DNA of 64,000 bases, taken from contig CBDDHB010000002.1 of NCBI GenBank assembly GCA_965228165.1, positions 682,001 through 746,000 of the forward strand, given 5' to 3'. Source of the stretch: Oleispirillum sp965228165 (GTDB lineage Bacteria; Pseudomonadota; Alphaproteobacteria; Rhodospirillales; Rhodospirillaceae). Numbering within the stretch: the stretch's first letter is position 1; each line of letters starts with the position of its first letter. A model generated the notes under the pieces. It was not told where the DNA came from and searched no databases. It saw only the letters and a program-made list of their open reading frames with translations. The translations under genes were made by a program, and so were the position numbers. This document shows positions 23,795-32,216 of this stretch, in pieces.

Positions 23795-24379
23795 ATGGAC
23801 GGATTGGCTTCGGTGTGCGTTTTCTGCGGCTCCAGCACCGGCGTTCTGGCCGCCCACGCGGACTCCGCCACGGCGATGGGCACGGCGCTGGCGCGCGCGC
23901 ATCCGCCTGGTTTACGGCGGCGGCAAGGTCGGCCTGATGGGCCGCCTGGCCGACGCGGCGCTGGCGGCGGGCGGCGAAGTGACCGGCGTGATCCCCCGCT
24001 TCCTGATGGACCGCGAGGTCGGACACCGCGGCCTGTCCGACATCCGCATCGTCGACTCGATGCATCAGCGCAAGTCGGCGATGGCGGACCTGTCCGACGC
24101 CTTCGCGGTGCTGCCGGGCGGCATCGGCACCCTGGAGGAATTCTTCGAAATCTGGACCTGGAGGCAACTCGACCTGCACGCCAAGCCGCTCGGCCTGCTC
24201 AATACGGAGGGATACTACGACCGGCTGCTCGGCTTCCTCGACGACATGATGGCGGACGGCTTCCCCCCCCCGCGTCCCGCGCCTCCCTGGTGGTCGCCGG
24301 AAACCCCGAGGCCCTGCTGGCGGCGCTGCACGCCGCCGCCCCCGCCGCGCCGGTCCGGACCCGCATGGAGCGAATCTAG
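23795..24379 (+). pseudogene. LOG-family (TIGR00730) protein, double frameshift
   Basis: The sequence encodes a LOG-type phosphoribohydrolase (cytokinin-activating/nucleoside monophosphate hydrolase family), but in two frames. The first frame gives MDGLASVCVFCGSSTG up to about LAR. Reading then moves to another frame at the alternating GC tract 23891-23900 and continues RIRLVYGGGKVGLMGRL, the MHQRKSAM motif and the catalytic PGGIGTLEEFFE motif. At the C9 tract 24263-24271 it returns to the first frame for ASRASLVVAGNPEALLAAL and the stop. Each frame change needs an indel of one or two bases, and both are at slippage-prone tracts. Either the gene is inactivated or these are sequencing errors; as written no full-length protein is made. 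Confidence 0.85.
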
Positions 24380-24416
24380 GCTTGGATGCGCGAGCGATGG
24401 GAGATTTTCGGCAAGA

Positions 24417-25202
24417 TCAGAAGCGTTTAAGAGGCAGCGGCTCCAAACAAACCAGCTTGCAGTCGGGGTGCGCGGCGAGCAGAAGCGTCGATTGAACGAA
24501 GCGCACCCTCCCGTCTTGCGGATGACGGAAGCCTCTTTCCCCGCCCTCCCGCGGCAACACCTCGTACTTGCGCCAACAATCGGCAAAAAGGCGGCTGCCC
24601 TCGGACAGTTCGTCGGCCAGTATCCGCATTTCCGGATCGCGCGGGCAACGGCTGTAATCCGCGCGGAATTCCGCCGCCAACCGCGCCGCTCGCTCCGGCC
24701 AATCCTCGATCAGCACGCGCGCCGCCTCCGACAAAAAGACGAAACGCAGCAGATTGCGATCGCCCTCCCCATCCAACCAACCCACGAACAGACGTGCGGC
24801 GGCGGCGTTCCAGGCCCGCGCCGTCCACGCCCGGTCCAGCAGATAGGCGGGAACGGAAAATAATGACGGCAGCACCCGTACTTCCGGCGGAAGATCCTCT
24901 GGAAGATCGGACGCCGGGGTCGGATCGCGCTTTCCCGCCAAATCGAACAGGGACGCCCGCTCGGCGGGAGAGAGGTGCAAGGCCTCCGCCAAGCGGGCCA
25001 GCGCGATGGGCGACGGCGACACCGCGCGCCCCTGTTCCAGCCAAGTGATCCAGGTGACGCCGACGCCGCAGGCCTCCGCCAATTCCTCCCGCCGCAAGCC
25101 CGGAGTGCGACGACGCCCGCCGGATTTGGACGGCGGCGCAAGACGTTCGCGGTGGGCGCGCAGGAAAGCGCCGAGAATGCGGCGCGGATCTGTTTCGTTC
25201 AT
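24417..25202 (-). CDS. XRE/MmyB-family transcriptional regulator
   Basis: A 261-residue regulator. The N-terminal helix-turn-helix contains RRRTPGLRREELAEACGVGVTWITWLEQGR, the hallmark of this family, in residues 20-75. It is followed by the MmyB-like ligand-binding domain (about 100-255), a PAS-like fold in known members thought to bind a hydrophobic ligand. I chose ATG 25202 (MNETDPRR), since the longer in-frame start runs into the divergent promoter. It is transcribed divergently from a methyltransferase gene, and such regulators commonly control their divergent neighbour. The 91-base gap is AT-rich and probably holds both promoters. Confidence 0.85.
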   Translation of the reverse strand: MNETDPRRILGAFLRAHRERLAPPSKSGGRRRTPGLRREELAEACGVGVTWITWLEQGRAVSPSPIALARLAEALHLSPAERASLFDLAGKRDPTPASDLPEDLPPEVRVLPSLFSVPAYLLDRAWTARAWNAAAARLFVGWLDGEGDRNLLRFVFLSEAARVLIEDWPERAARLAAEFRADYSRCPRDPEMRILADELSEGSRLFADCWRKYEVLPREGGERGFRHPQDGRVRFVQSTLLLAAHPDCKLVCLEPLPLKRF

Positions 25203-25293
25203 GGTGAGTTTTATACTAGGATAAAGAGGCATCTTGTACCAGTTTGAAAGCGACGCCATGATCCCTGCGAAAGTCACCGCAAGGAGAACGGCA

Positions 25294-26061
25294 ATGACCG
25301 CGCAATCCCACGACGACCGGGTGCGTTCGCAGTTCGGCCCACGCGCCGGAGCCTATCTGTCCAGCCCGGTCCACGCCACCGGCAAGGACCTGGAGGACAT
25401 GGCCCGACTGGTCGGCGAACGACCGGACGCAACGGCATTGGACGTCGGCTGCGGCGGTGGCCATGCCTCGTTCCGGCTAGCGCCGCTGGTCGGACGGATG
25501 GTCGCCTGCGACCTCTCCGCCGAGATGCTCGCCCTTGTGTCGCAAGAGGCGACGCGACGCGGCATCGCCAACCTCTCCACCGAGCGCGCTGCCGCAGGGG
25601 AACTGCCCTTCGCCGACGCCTCCTTCGACATCGCGGTCAGCCGCCTGAGCGCCCACCATTGGCGCGACCTGCCCGCCGGGCTGGCCCAGATGCGCCGGGT
25701 GATGAAGCCGGACGGACTGGCGGTATTCATGGATGTCGTCTCTCCGGGGGAACCGCTGCTCGACACTTGGCTGCAATCCGTCGAACTTCTGCGCGATCCC
25801 TCCCATGTCCGCGACCATTCCGTCGCCGAATGGCGGACGATGCTGCGCACCGCCGGCTTCGACCCCGAACCGGCAAGACTCTATCCGATGCGACTGGAGT
25901 TCCGCTCCTGGGTCGAACGGATGAATACGCCGAAAACGCACGTCCGCGCCATCCGCTCGCTACAGGGCATCGCCCCCGCCGAAGTGGCGCAACATTTCGC
26001 CTTCGAGGAAGACGGCAGCTTCGGTTTCTTCACCATGCTGATCGCCGCCCGACCGGTTTGA
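25294..26061 (+). CDS. Class I SAM-dependent methyltransferase
   Basis: A 255-residue soluble methyltransferase of the UbiE/Methyltransf_11 type. Motif I is LDVGCGGGHASFRLAP near residue 47, followed by CDLSAEMLALV (acidic residue binding the SAM ribose), the ELPFADASFDIAVSRLSAHHW block and the RVMKPDGLAVFMDVV strand. The substrate cannot be told from sequence. ATG 25294 is chosen because AAGGAG lies 9 bases upstream; an in-frame ATG at 25234 would add 20 residues without a ribosome site. Divergent from, and probably regulated by, the MmyB-type regulator. Confidence 0.85.
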   Translation: MTAQSHDDRVRSQFGPRAGAYLSSPVHATGKDLEDMARLVGERPDATALDVGCGGGHASFRLAPLVGRMVACDLSAEMLALVSQEATRRGIANLSTERAAAGELPFADASFDIAVSRLSAHHWRDLPAGLAQMRRVMKPDGLAVFMDVVSPGEPLLDTWLQSVELLRDPSHVRDHSVAEWRTMLRTAGFDPEPARLYPMRLEFRSWVERMNTPKTHVRAIRSLQGIAPAEVAQHFAFEEDGSFGFFTMLIAARPV

Positions 26062-26064
26062 CCA

Positions 26065-26741
26065 TTACGGTGCTTCCCGAAGCGGAACGAAGGCGCGCGC
26101 CTTGACCATCGCCGCGGTTTTTTGTTCCGGAGTCAGATCGTTCTCCAACTTCAAACGCAGTTGGGCGGCCATCGGATCGCCCGCGCCCTCGGCCAGAACC
26201 GCCCACATCGCGGCGGCGACCATGTCCTTTTCGACGCCGCGCCCCAGGGTGTAAAGCGCCGCCAGCTTGGCGTACGCCTGCGGCTCGCCCTGGTTCGCCG
26301 CCCGCAGGAACCAGCCGAACGCCGCCTTCGCATCCGCGTCCGGCGGCGCGGACAGCGCCACCCCCAGGGCGAACTGCGCCTCCGCCAGCCCCTGCTCCGC
26401 CGCCGCCGCGAACAGGGCGCGGGCGCGCGCCGGGTCGCGCTTCGCCCCCGCGCCGTCCCAGTACGCCTTGCCCGCGTTGTAGCGCGCCGCCGCCAGACCG
26501 CCCTGCGCCGCCTGCTCGTACCAGTACAGCCCGGCCTCGCGATCCAGCGCCACGCCCTCCCCCCCCGGAACAGCATGTAACCGTAGTTCAACTGCGCCGG
26601 AGCGTATCCCGCCTTCGCCGCCCGTTCGTACCAGGCGATCGCGGCGGGCAGATCCGGAACGCCGTCCGCGCCCACCCCGTCCTTCAGCATCGTCGCGAAC
26701 AGGAAGGCCGCCAAAACCGCCGCCGCGATCAAAGCCTTCAT
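26065..26741 (-). pseudogene. Secreted Sel1-repeat protein, frameshifted at a G8 tract
   Basis: The gene begins MKALIAAAVLAAFLFATML, a signal peptide or anchor, with a GAGAGAGG ribosome site upstream. The first Sel1-type repeat reads AIAWYERAAKAGYAPAQLNYGYMLFRGG. Further repeats (GLYWYEQAAQGGLAAARYNAGKAYW, ALFAAAAEQGLAEAQFALGVAL, AFGWFLRAANQGEPQAYAKLAALYTLGRG) continue in a different frame. The switch falls exactly at the run of eight C (plus strand) at 26559-26566. Nine would restore one open frame of about 225 codons. Sel1 repeats mediate protein contacts, often with cell-envelope or signalling partners. As written the product is broken. Confidence 0.85.
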
Positions 26742-27120
26742 TCGCCTCTCTCCCGCAAAATCGAATGGGGAATTATGCCGCTTCGGGCGAAAACAAAAGG
26801 TTAAAGCCAGGCCGGGGCCAGCCCCGGACGGGAGCAGAGAAAAACCTTGGGGAAAAAATGAGAAAAAGGTGCGAGGGGTTGCGCCCCCCGCGCACCCGAT
26901 TCCTTTTCTCACTGCGTCAGCAGCCGCCAACCATCACGCCGCACGATCGTCCTATCGCACTGCGCGGAAAAAGGGATCGAAGGGTCCACGCCCCTTCGCG
27001 GGTCCGGGCACGAAGAACGCCGAAGGCGTTCGTAGGGACGCCGCCATCGGCGGCGGTCCGAGGCGAAGCCGAGGATGAGGAAAACGCACCAAGCGTTTTC
27101 CGAACAGCAGCCCGCTGCCT
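26742..27120. repeat. Intergenic region with several palindromes and a shared 36-bp repeat
   Basis: This 379-base gap carries no gene I can support. It holds inverted repeats such as CCGGGGC-CAG-CCCCGG (26811-26827), GAACGCC/GGCGTTC (27014-27032), GCCGCC/GGCGGC near 27041-27055 and AAAACGC/GCGTTTT near 27080-27099. A 36-base segment at 26973-27008 matches 4528-4563 at 32 positions. These look like dispersed repetitive palindromes; some may end transcription of purU, whose stop lies at the right edge. Confidence 0.65.
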
Positions 27121-28022
27121 TTACTTCAGCACCACGGTACGGCCATCGTTGAGGAACACCCGGCGTTCGACGTGGAAGCGCACCGCGCGGGCGAGCGCGC
27201 TGCATTCCAGTTCGCGTCCGATGCGGACGAGTTTTTCCGGGGTATAGGTATGGTCGACGCGTTCAACTTCCTGTTCGATGATCGGGCCTTCGTCCAGGTC
27301 GTCGGTGACGTAGTGGGCGGTGGCGCCGACGATTTTCACGCCGCGCCGGTGCGCCTGGTGGTAGGGCTTGGCGCCCTTGAACCCCGGCAGGAAGGAGTGG
27401 TGGATGTTGATGATCCGCCCCGGCAGGGCGTGGCAGACCTCGGCGGAGAGGATCTGCATGTAGCGCGCCAGCACCACCACGTCCACCGCCTGTTCGCGCA
27501 CCAGGTCGAGGAGTTTGGCCTCCTGTTCGGCGCGGGTTTCGCGGGTCACCGGCATATGGACGAAGGGGATGCCGTGCCATTCGACCAGCGGCTTCAGGTC
27601 GGGGTGGTTGGAGACCACCGCCGGGATGTCGATGGCGAGTTCGCCGATGCGGTGGCGATAGAGCAGGTCGTTCAGGCAGTGGTCGGTTTTCGACACCATC
27701 AGCAGGACGCGGCTGCGCTGCGTCGCCGGGACCACGTCGATCATCATGTTGCGGCGCACCCGGCAGAATTCCAGCGCCGCATCGACGACGCGCCGGGCGT
27801 GCGGATCGGCGGGAATTTCGAATTCCGAGCGCATGAAGAACCGACCGGTGGAGGGATCGGAATAGGTGGCGGATTCGGTGACGTTGGCGTTGCAGTCGGC
27901 CAGCGCCTTGGCGACGGTGGCGATCACGCCGATGCCGTCGGCGCAGCGCACCGTCAGGACGAAGTGGTCGGTCCCGGCGGGGGGGTCGCCGGGGCATCCG
28001 GGGTTTGGGAATCACGCGTCAT
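27121..28022 (-). CDS. purU: Formyltetrahydrofolate deformylase PurU, frameshift in the N-terminus
   Basis: PurU hydrolyses 10-formyltetrahydrofolate to formate and tetrahydrofolate, balancing one-carbon pools. The intact frame from 27121 to about 27970 gives the ACT-type regulatory domain (VRCADGIGVIATVAKALADCNANV) and the formyltransferase-fold catalytic domain with RYMQILSAE, NIHHSFLPGFKGAKPYHQAH and TDDLDEGPIIEQ. The natural start seems to be ATG 28022 (MTRDSQTPDAPATPP), but that frame is separated from the rest by a G7 tract at 27979-27985; eight bases would join them as a protein of about 299 residues. If the tract length is correct, only an internal GTG (27951) could start, removing the first strand of the ACT domain. 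Confidence 0.85.
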
Positions 28023-28077
28023 AACACTCGACAACCTTTTGAACGGCGCGGCGAACCCGGCGCCAAACCATGATTTT

Positions 28078-28371
28078 TCAGGGGCTGGGCAGAACCTCGA
28101 AACCCTGCATCGGCGGGTCGGCGGGAATCGGTTCGACCCGCACCGCCTGCACCCGCGCCGCGGTCGGGCCATCCCAGCAGGCGCGGATCATCGCCTCGAC
28201 CTCCGGCGCGGGACCGTCGAAGACCGCCTCCACCGTGCCGTCGCGGCGATTGCGCACCCAGCCGAAAAGGCCGCGTCGAACGGCCTGTTCCTGCGTCCAG
28301 GCGCGGAACCAGACCCCTTGAACCTTGCCCTCGATCGTCACGCGCACGCGCAGCCGATTGCTTTCGTCCAT
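28078..28371 (-). CDS. acyP: Acylphosphatase
   Basis: A 97-residue small enzyme that cleaves acyl phosphates. The signature GKVQGVWFRAWTQEQA contains the catalytic Arg23, and GWVRNRRDGTVE contains the catalytic Asn41. The next block, AVFDGPAPEVEAM, is also typical. ATG 28371 is preferred since AAGG lies 9 bases upstream; an in-frame ATG at 28380 is possible. It sits between the ATP12 gene and purU on the same strand, with gaps under 80 bases, so the four genes from AsmA to purU may form one operon. Confidence 0.9.
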   Translation of the reverse strand: MDESNRLRVRVTIEGKVQGVWFRAWTQEQAVRRGLFGWVRNRRDGTVEAVFDGPAPEVEAMIRACWDGPTAARVQAVRVEPIPADPPMQGFEVLPSP

Positions 28372-28446
28372 CGGCCTCATCCTTCGCGAAGTCCAACCCC
28401 GGCGCGCCGGGACTGTGCCTCAAATCCCAGCGCGATCCAAGTATTT

Positions 28447-29184
28447 TCAAGCCATCGCGGCGAAATCGGCGGCGGCCCGCGCCTCGCGGCCGATCGCCTC
28501 GGCGCGGCGGCGGGCCTGCGAATCCTCGCCCCAGACCTGGGCCTGATGGGTCTCGTCCAGGCGCGAGGCGGCATAGGCCTCTTCCGCCGCGATCCGCCCT
28601 TCCAGCACCGCGAGGGCCAGGACCACCGACCCGAACGCCCCGGCCAGGGCGTGCGCCGCGGTCAGCCGCCAGACGTCGTGACGGGCGAAGGCGGCGCGGA
28701 TCGCCGCCACCGAATCCTCCGGCTGCTCCACCGCGACCACGCCGACGGTGACGCGCAGGCGCGCGCCGAAGGCGGCCTCCGCCCAGTCGAGCAGGGGCTG
28801 CCAGGCTTCCGCCTGCGCCGCCGCCAGGGAGCCCGGATAGGCGGCGCGATAGCACAACAGGTCCGCCCGCGCATAATCCGCCAGGGTGTCCAGCGCCGCC
28901 TCGACCGTATCGGCGACGCCGTCGATCGCGGTGCTGGCCAACTGGGTCAGCGGCATCCGCGACGGATCGAGGGTGTCCCCCTGCGCCACCCACTCGGCGG
29001 CCAGGGCATCGGCCAGGGGCCGCGACGGCACCGCGAGAAGACGCCGCTTCGGCGTCTTGACCGCGCGACCGTCCAGTTCCACGGTGAAACCGGCGTCGGT
29101 TTCGCCGACGTCGGCGGTTTTATAGAAGCGCTTCGGTCGGGCGGGCCGCAGCGCGGCGGCCGCCCGGATCTTGTCTTGCGTCAT
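28447..29184 (-). CDS. ATP12-family F1-ATPase assembly chaperone
   Basis: A 245-residue protein of the ATP12 family, which in mitochondria binds the F1 alpha subunit before assembly of the ATP synthase. Family blocks are RPKRFYKTADV, FTVELDGRAVKTPKRRLLAVPSRPLADALAAEW, MPLTQLASTAID and LCYRAAYPGSL. The family is restricted to mitochondria and alphaproteobacteria, so this gene supports the taxonomic placement. It starts 13 bases after the AsmA stop codon and is surely co-transcribed with it. Confidence 0.9.
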   Translation of the reverse strand: MTQDKIRAAAALRPARPKRFYKTADVGETDAGFTVELDGRAVKTPKRRLLAVPSRPLADALAAEWVAQGDTLDPSRMPLTQLASTAIDGVADTVEAALDTLADYARADLLCYRAAYPGSLAAAQAEAWQPLLDWAEAAFGARLRVTVGVVAVEQPEDSVAAIRAAFARHDVWRLTAAHALAGAFGSVVLALAVLEGRIAAEEAYAASRLDETHQAQVWGEDSQARRRAEAIGREARAAADFAAMA

Positions 29185-29197
29185 CGTCCCCGTCCGA

Positions 29198-31309
29198 TCA
29201 CTTGCCGAAGAGTCCCTTCATCGCGCCGCCGATCGCATCGGTGGGCGACGAGGATTTCGCCGGGGCGGAGGTCGTCCCGCCCGAGGACGACCCCGAGGAC
29301 TTGGCCGGAGCCTCGCCCTTCGCGGTCAGACAGGGGTGCGGGTCCTTGGTGCCTTCGTTCAGCAGCGCATCGCCCAACAGCGACAGGCCGCCGGTCGCCA
29401 CCGCCGCGCCGACCTTCAAGGCCGCCTTGCCCGCGCCCAGGGCGTCGATCCCCACCGACGGCGCCCCCAGAGTGCCGCCGACCCGCACCAGACCGGCGGT
29501 GGTCTGGGTGATGCCGACGCTGGCCCCCTGCGGCATCGGATCGAAGCCCAGGTCCAGGGCCTCGTTGCGCAGATTGACCGAGCCGCCGACCACCAGATTG
29601 AAGGCGTCGGTTTCCGCCGCCACGCCCTTGCCCAGGGCGGCGAGCCCCTGCTTCACCGGCACCCGCACCACCGGGCACGACAGAACCGTCTTTTCCCGCG
29701 TCGCGAAGCCGGAATCGACCATGGTCAGGCCCGACATCGCCCAGTCGCCGATCGCCTTCCTCAATTCGGCGTTGACGAACTCGGCCCGTCCCGCCTCGAC
29801 CCGCAGATCGCCGTCGAGACCGGCCATCAGGTCGCGCACCGAGCGCCCCATCCCCTTGAGGCCGATGGACAGGGCGGTCGGCCCGCCGGTGAGCACCTTG
29901 GTCATCCCCATGTCGCCCGCCACCTGGGCGAGGGCGATGTCCTTGCCGGAGAGGGCGACGTTCAGCCCCGCCGGACCGCCCTTCGGCCGCGCGTCGAGCA
30001 CCACCTTGCCGCCCACCGCGCCGCCGCCAACGCCGAAGTCCGGCGCGACGTTCAACAGGCCGTCCTTCAGCGACGCGGACAGTTTCGCCTGGGAAAGCCT
30101 GACGCCGCCCGGCAGGGTCAACTGGGCGACCGCCACCTTGGCCTCGGCGTCCACCGCATGCAGACCGTCGAGAGGCAACGGGTCGGCGGGGAAGACGCGA
30201 CCGTCCGCCGACGCCTTGGCCGCCCCGGCGGGCTTGGCCGCTCCGGACGGGGACGCGGCGGGCTTGGGCGAAATGCCGTCCAACAGCTTCGGCAGGTCGA
30301 GAACCTCCGCGCCTAAGTCCGCCACGATCTTAGGCTTGGCCCCCGCCAGATCGGCCGAGACCGCGATCTTCAATTCCTGCCCGGCGAGGCGGAGAACCCC
30401 GCCCTCCACCTTGTAGCCGTTCTTGCCGAAGCTTTTCACCGCGCCGTCGAAGGCCAAGGGCGGCACCGCCGCGAGGTCGGCGCCGAGGGCCTTGCCGATC
30501 TGGTCATAGGTCTTTCCATCGAAGGAAATCTTAAGGTCGATGTCCTTGCCCGCCATCGGCTGGCCGATCCGCCCCTTGGCGGAGACCGTCACCCCCGGCA
30601 GGGTAACGCCCATATCGACCACCGCCGGACGATTCTGGGTCAGGGCCTCGATCGGTCCCAGGGTTCCCTTCGCCCCGACCGCGAGACCGTTATAGACCAT
30701 GTCGAGGACGATCTTCAGCGGGTCAGACGCCGAGGAGGCGGAGGCCTGCAACGCGTTCACCGTCAGCGCCAGGGACTGGCCGCTCCCGGCGTCGTCGAAG
30801 ACCAGCGCCAGATTGCGAACGTCCACCTCGCGCACCGCGATCGTCGGCATGCCGCCCGACTTGGCGACGGGTTCGGCGGGCGTCGCCGGGCCGGTCATCG
30901 CCGGTCCCGCCGAGGCGGGGGCGAAGTCCCAGTTGGCGGAACCGTCCTTGCGGCGGCTCAAGTTGACGGTGGTGTCGCGCACCACCAGCCGGTTGACCTG
31001 GACGGTGCCGGTCAGCGCGGCGAGAAGGCCGATTTCCGCCTCGGCGCGACCGATCGACAGCATGTCGGGGGCCTTCGCCCAGGGGGCGTTGGCGAGCTTG
31101 ACGCCCTCCACCACCACCGCAGGGGAGAACGACACCTTCAGCTTCAGCGGCCCGGCGATCGAGACCTTGCGTCCGGTCGCGTCCTCCGCCGCCTGAATGA
31201 TCCGACCGCGATAGGAATCGACGTCGATCGACGCCAGAACGCCATACCCGGCGGCGATCGCCACCGCCAGAACGCCGACCGCGATCTGGACTATCCTGCG
31301 GATTCCCAT
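29198..31309 (-). CDS. AsmA-family envelope protein
   Basis: A 703-residue protein anchored by one N-terminal helix (IVQIAVGVLAVAIAAGYGVLASI), the rest periplasmic. The N-terminal AsmA domain begins DVDSYRGRIIQAAEDATGRKVSIAGPLKLKVSFSPAVVVEGV, and the C-terminal AsmA_2 region contains the repeated beta-strand pattern and GGPTALSIGLKGMGRSVRDLMAGLDGDLRVE. Members resemble bridge-like lipid transfer proteins and affect outer-membrane biogenesis. GGAGG lies 7 bases before ATG 31309. A Ser/Ala/Pro-rich linker (about residues 335-370) and a low-complexity C-terminal tail are present. It heads the run AsmA, ATP12, acyP, purU. Confidence 0.88.
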   Translation of the reverse strand: MGIRRIVQIAVGVLAVAIAAGYGVLASIDVDSYRGRIIQAAEDATGRKVSIAGPLKLKVSFSPAVVVEGVKLANAPWAKAPDMLSIGRAEAEIGLLAALTGTVQVNRLVVRDTTVNLSRRKDGSANWDFAPASAGPAMTGPATPAEPVAKSGGMPTIAVREVDVRNLALVFDDAGSGQSLALTVNALQASASSASDPLKIVLDMVYNGLAVGAKGTLGPIEALTQNRPAVVDMGVTLPGVTVSAKGRIGQPMAGKDIDLKISFDGKTYDQIGKALGADLAAVPPLAFDGAVKSFGKNGYKVEGGVLRLAGQELKIAVSADLAGAKPKIVADLGAEVLDLPKLLDGISPKPAASPSGAAKPAGAAKASADGRVFPADPLPLDGLHAVDAEAKVAVAQLTLPGGVRLSQAKLSASLKDGLLNVAPDFGVGGGAVGGKVVLDARPKGGPAGLNVALSGKDIALAQVAGDMGMTKVLTGGPTALSIGLKGMGRSVRDLMAGLDGDLRVEAGRAEFVNAELRKAIGDWAMSGLTMVDSGFATREKTVLSCPVVRVPVKQGLAALGKGVAAETDAFNLVVGGSVNLRNEALDLGFDPMPQGASVGITQTTAGLVRVGGTLGAPSVGIDALGAGKAALKVGAAVATGGLSLLGDALLNEGTKDPHPCLTAKGEAPAKSSGSSSGGTTSAPAKSSSPTDAIGGAMKGLFGK

Positions 31310-31373
31310 GAAACGTCCTCCCCACATCCTGGCGGGCCGCTTCTCCGCGGTCCGATCATTCCGACATACCTGC

Positions 31374-32069
31374 CTATATAGGCCGAATTATCGCGGCGTC
31401 ACCGTCGATCGGCAACGCGCTTCGCACCCAGTCCTCCAACTCGGCGAAGGAAGCGGGCAACGCATCGGCCCCCGCCGCCGCCAGGGCCTGCGGCGTATGA
31501 TTGCCCCAGACGACTCCGGCGGAACGAACCCCCGCGCTGCGCGCCATATCGATGTCGAACACCGTATCGCCCACCATCAGCGTCGATGCCGGGTCCGCCC
31601 CCGCCTCCGCCATCACCTTCCGCAGCATGAAGGGATGGGGCTTGCCCGGACCGTCGTCGGCGCACCCCACGGCGACGAAACGGGCCGCCAGCCCATGATG
31701 CGCGAAGGTGGCGTCCAGCCCCTTGCGCGACTTGCCGGTGGCGACCGCCAGAAGGTATCCCGCCGCCTCCAACCGCGCGAGGCAATCCCGCGCGCCCTCG
31801 AACAGGGGCGCGGGTTCTCGGGTGCGGTCCAGCAGGAAGAAGCGCTTATACTCCGCCACGATTTTGTCTAAATGTTGTGACGCAATTTCGTCTGAAATGT
31901 GTCCTACCGCTTCGGGCAGGGACAATCCGATGATCCCACGAATCGCCTCCGCCGACGGGGGCGACAAACCAAGGGATTCAAAAGCGCTTTTCATACAATG
32001 CACTATGGTTTCCGCGCTATCGACGAGGGCTCCGTCCATGTCGAAGACCACCAATCCGCCTGCCATCAT
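31374..32069 (-). CDS. HAD-superfamily phosphatase (Gph/phosphoglycolate-phosphatase-like)
   Basis: A 231-residue HAD subfamily IA hydrolase. Motif I is VFDMDGALVDS with nucleophile Asp10 and general acid Asp12. Motif II is the ATGKSRKG threonine, motif III is the lysine of GPGKPHPFM, and motif IV is MVGDTVFDIDMA. A helical cap follows motif I. The usual threonine after DxDG is alanine here. Phosphoglycolate or another small phosphate ester is a likely substrate; the sequence does not decide. I start at ATG 32069 (MMAGGLVV); a second ATG follows directly. It is divergent from the DASS symporter. Confidence 0.82.
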   Translation of the reverse strand: MMAGGLVVFDMDGALVDSAETIVHCMKSAFESLGLSPPSAEAIRGIIGLSLPEAVGHISDEIASQHLDKIVAEYKRFFLLDRTREPAPLFEGARDCLARLEAAGYLLAVATGKSRKGLDATFAHHGLAARFVAVGCADDGPGKPHPFMLRKVMAEAGADPASTLMVGDTVFDIDMARSAGVRSAGVVWGNHTPQALAAAGADALPASFAELEDWVRSALPIDGDAAIIRPI

Positions 32070-32084
32070 TCTGCCCCAATTAGC

Positions 32085-32113
32085 TTTACAAGTGTGGCAA
32101 AGTGCACTATCCA
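32085..32113 (+). promoter_or_regulatory. Candidate promoter of the DASS symporter gene
   Basis: TTTACA (32085-32090) and TATCCA (32108-32113) are separated by 17 bases in a locally AT-rich stretch between the divergent HAD and DASS genes, about 100 bases ahead of the DASS start. The -10 element is a weak match, so this is tentative. Confidence 0.3.
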
Positions 32114-32216
32114 TTGGGCCGGGAAAAGATCCTTTTCGGGCCACCGTTCCGTTCAAGGATCGGTCCGTATCTTGGGGCTTTCAAGACCTACAAAAATATC
32201 TTTTCTGGGGGCCAGA

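Noticed and set aside
26742..27120. Possible tRNA or small RNA in the palindromic gap
   Set aside because: The inverted repeats are short and independent; no cloverleaf or T-arm sequence is seen.
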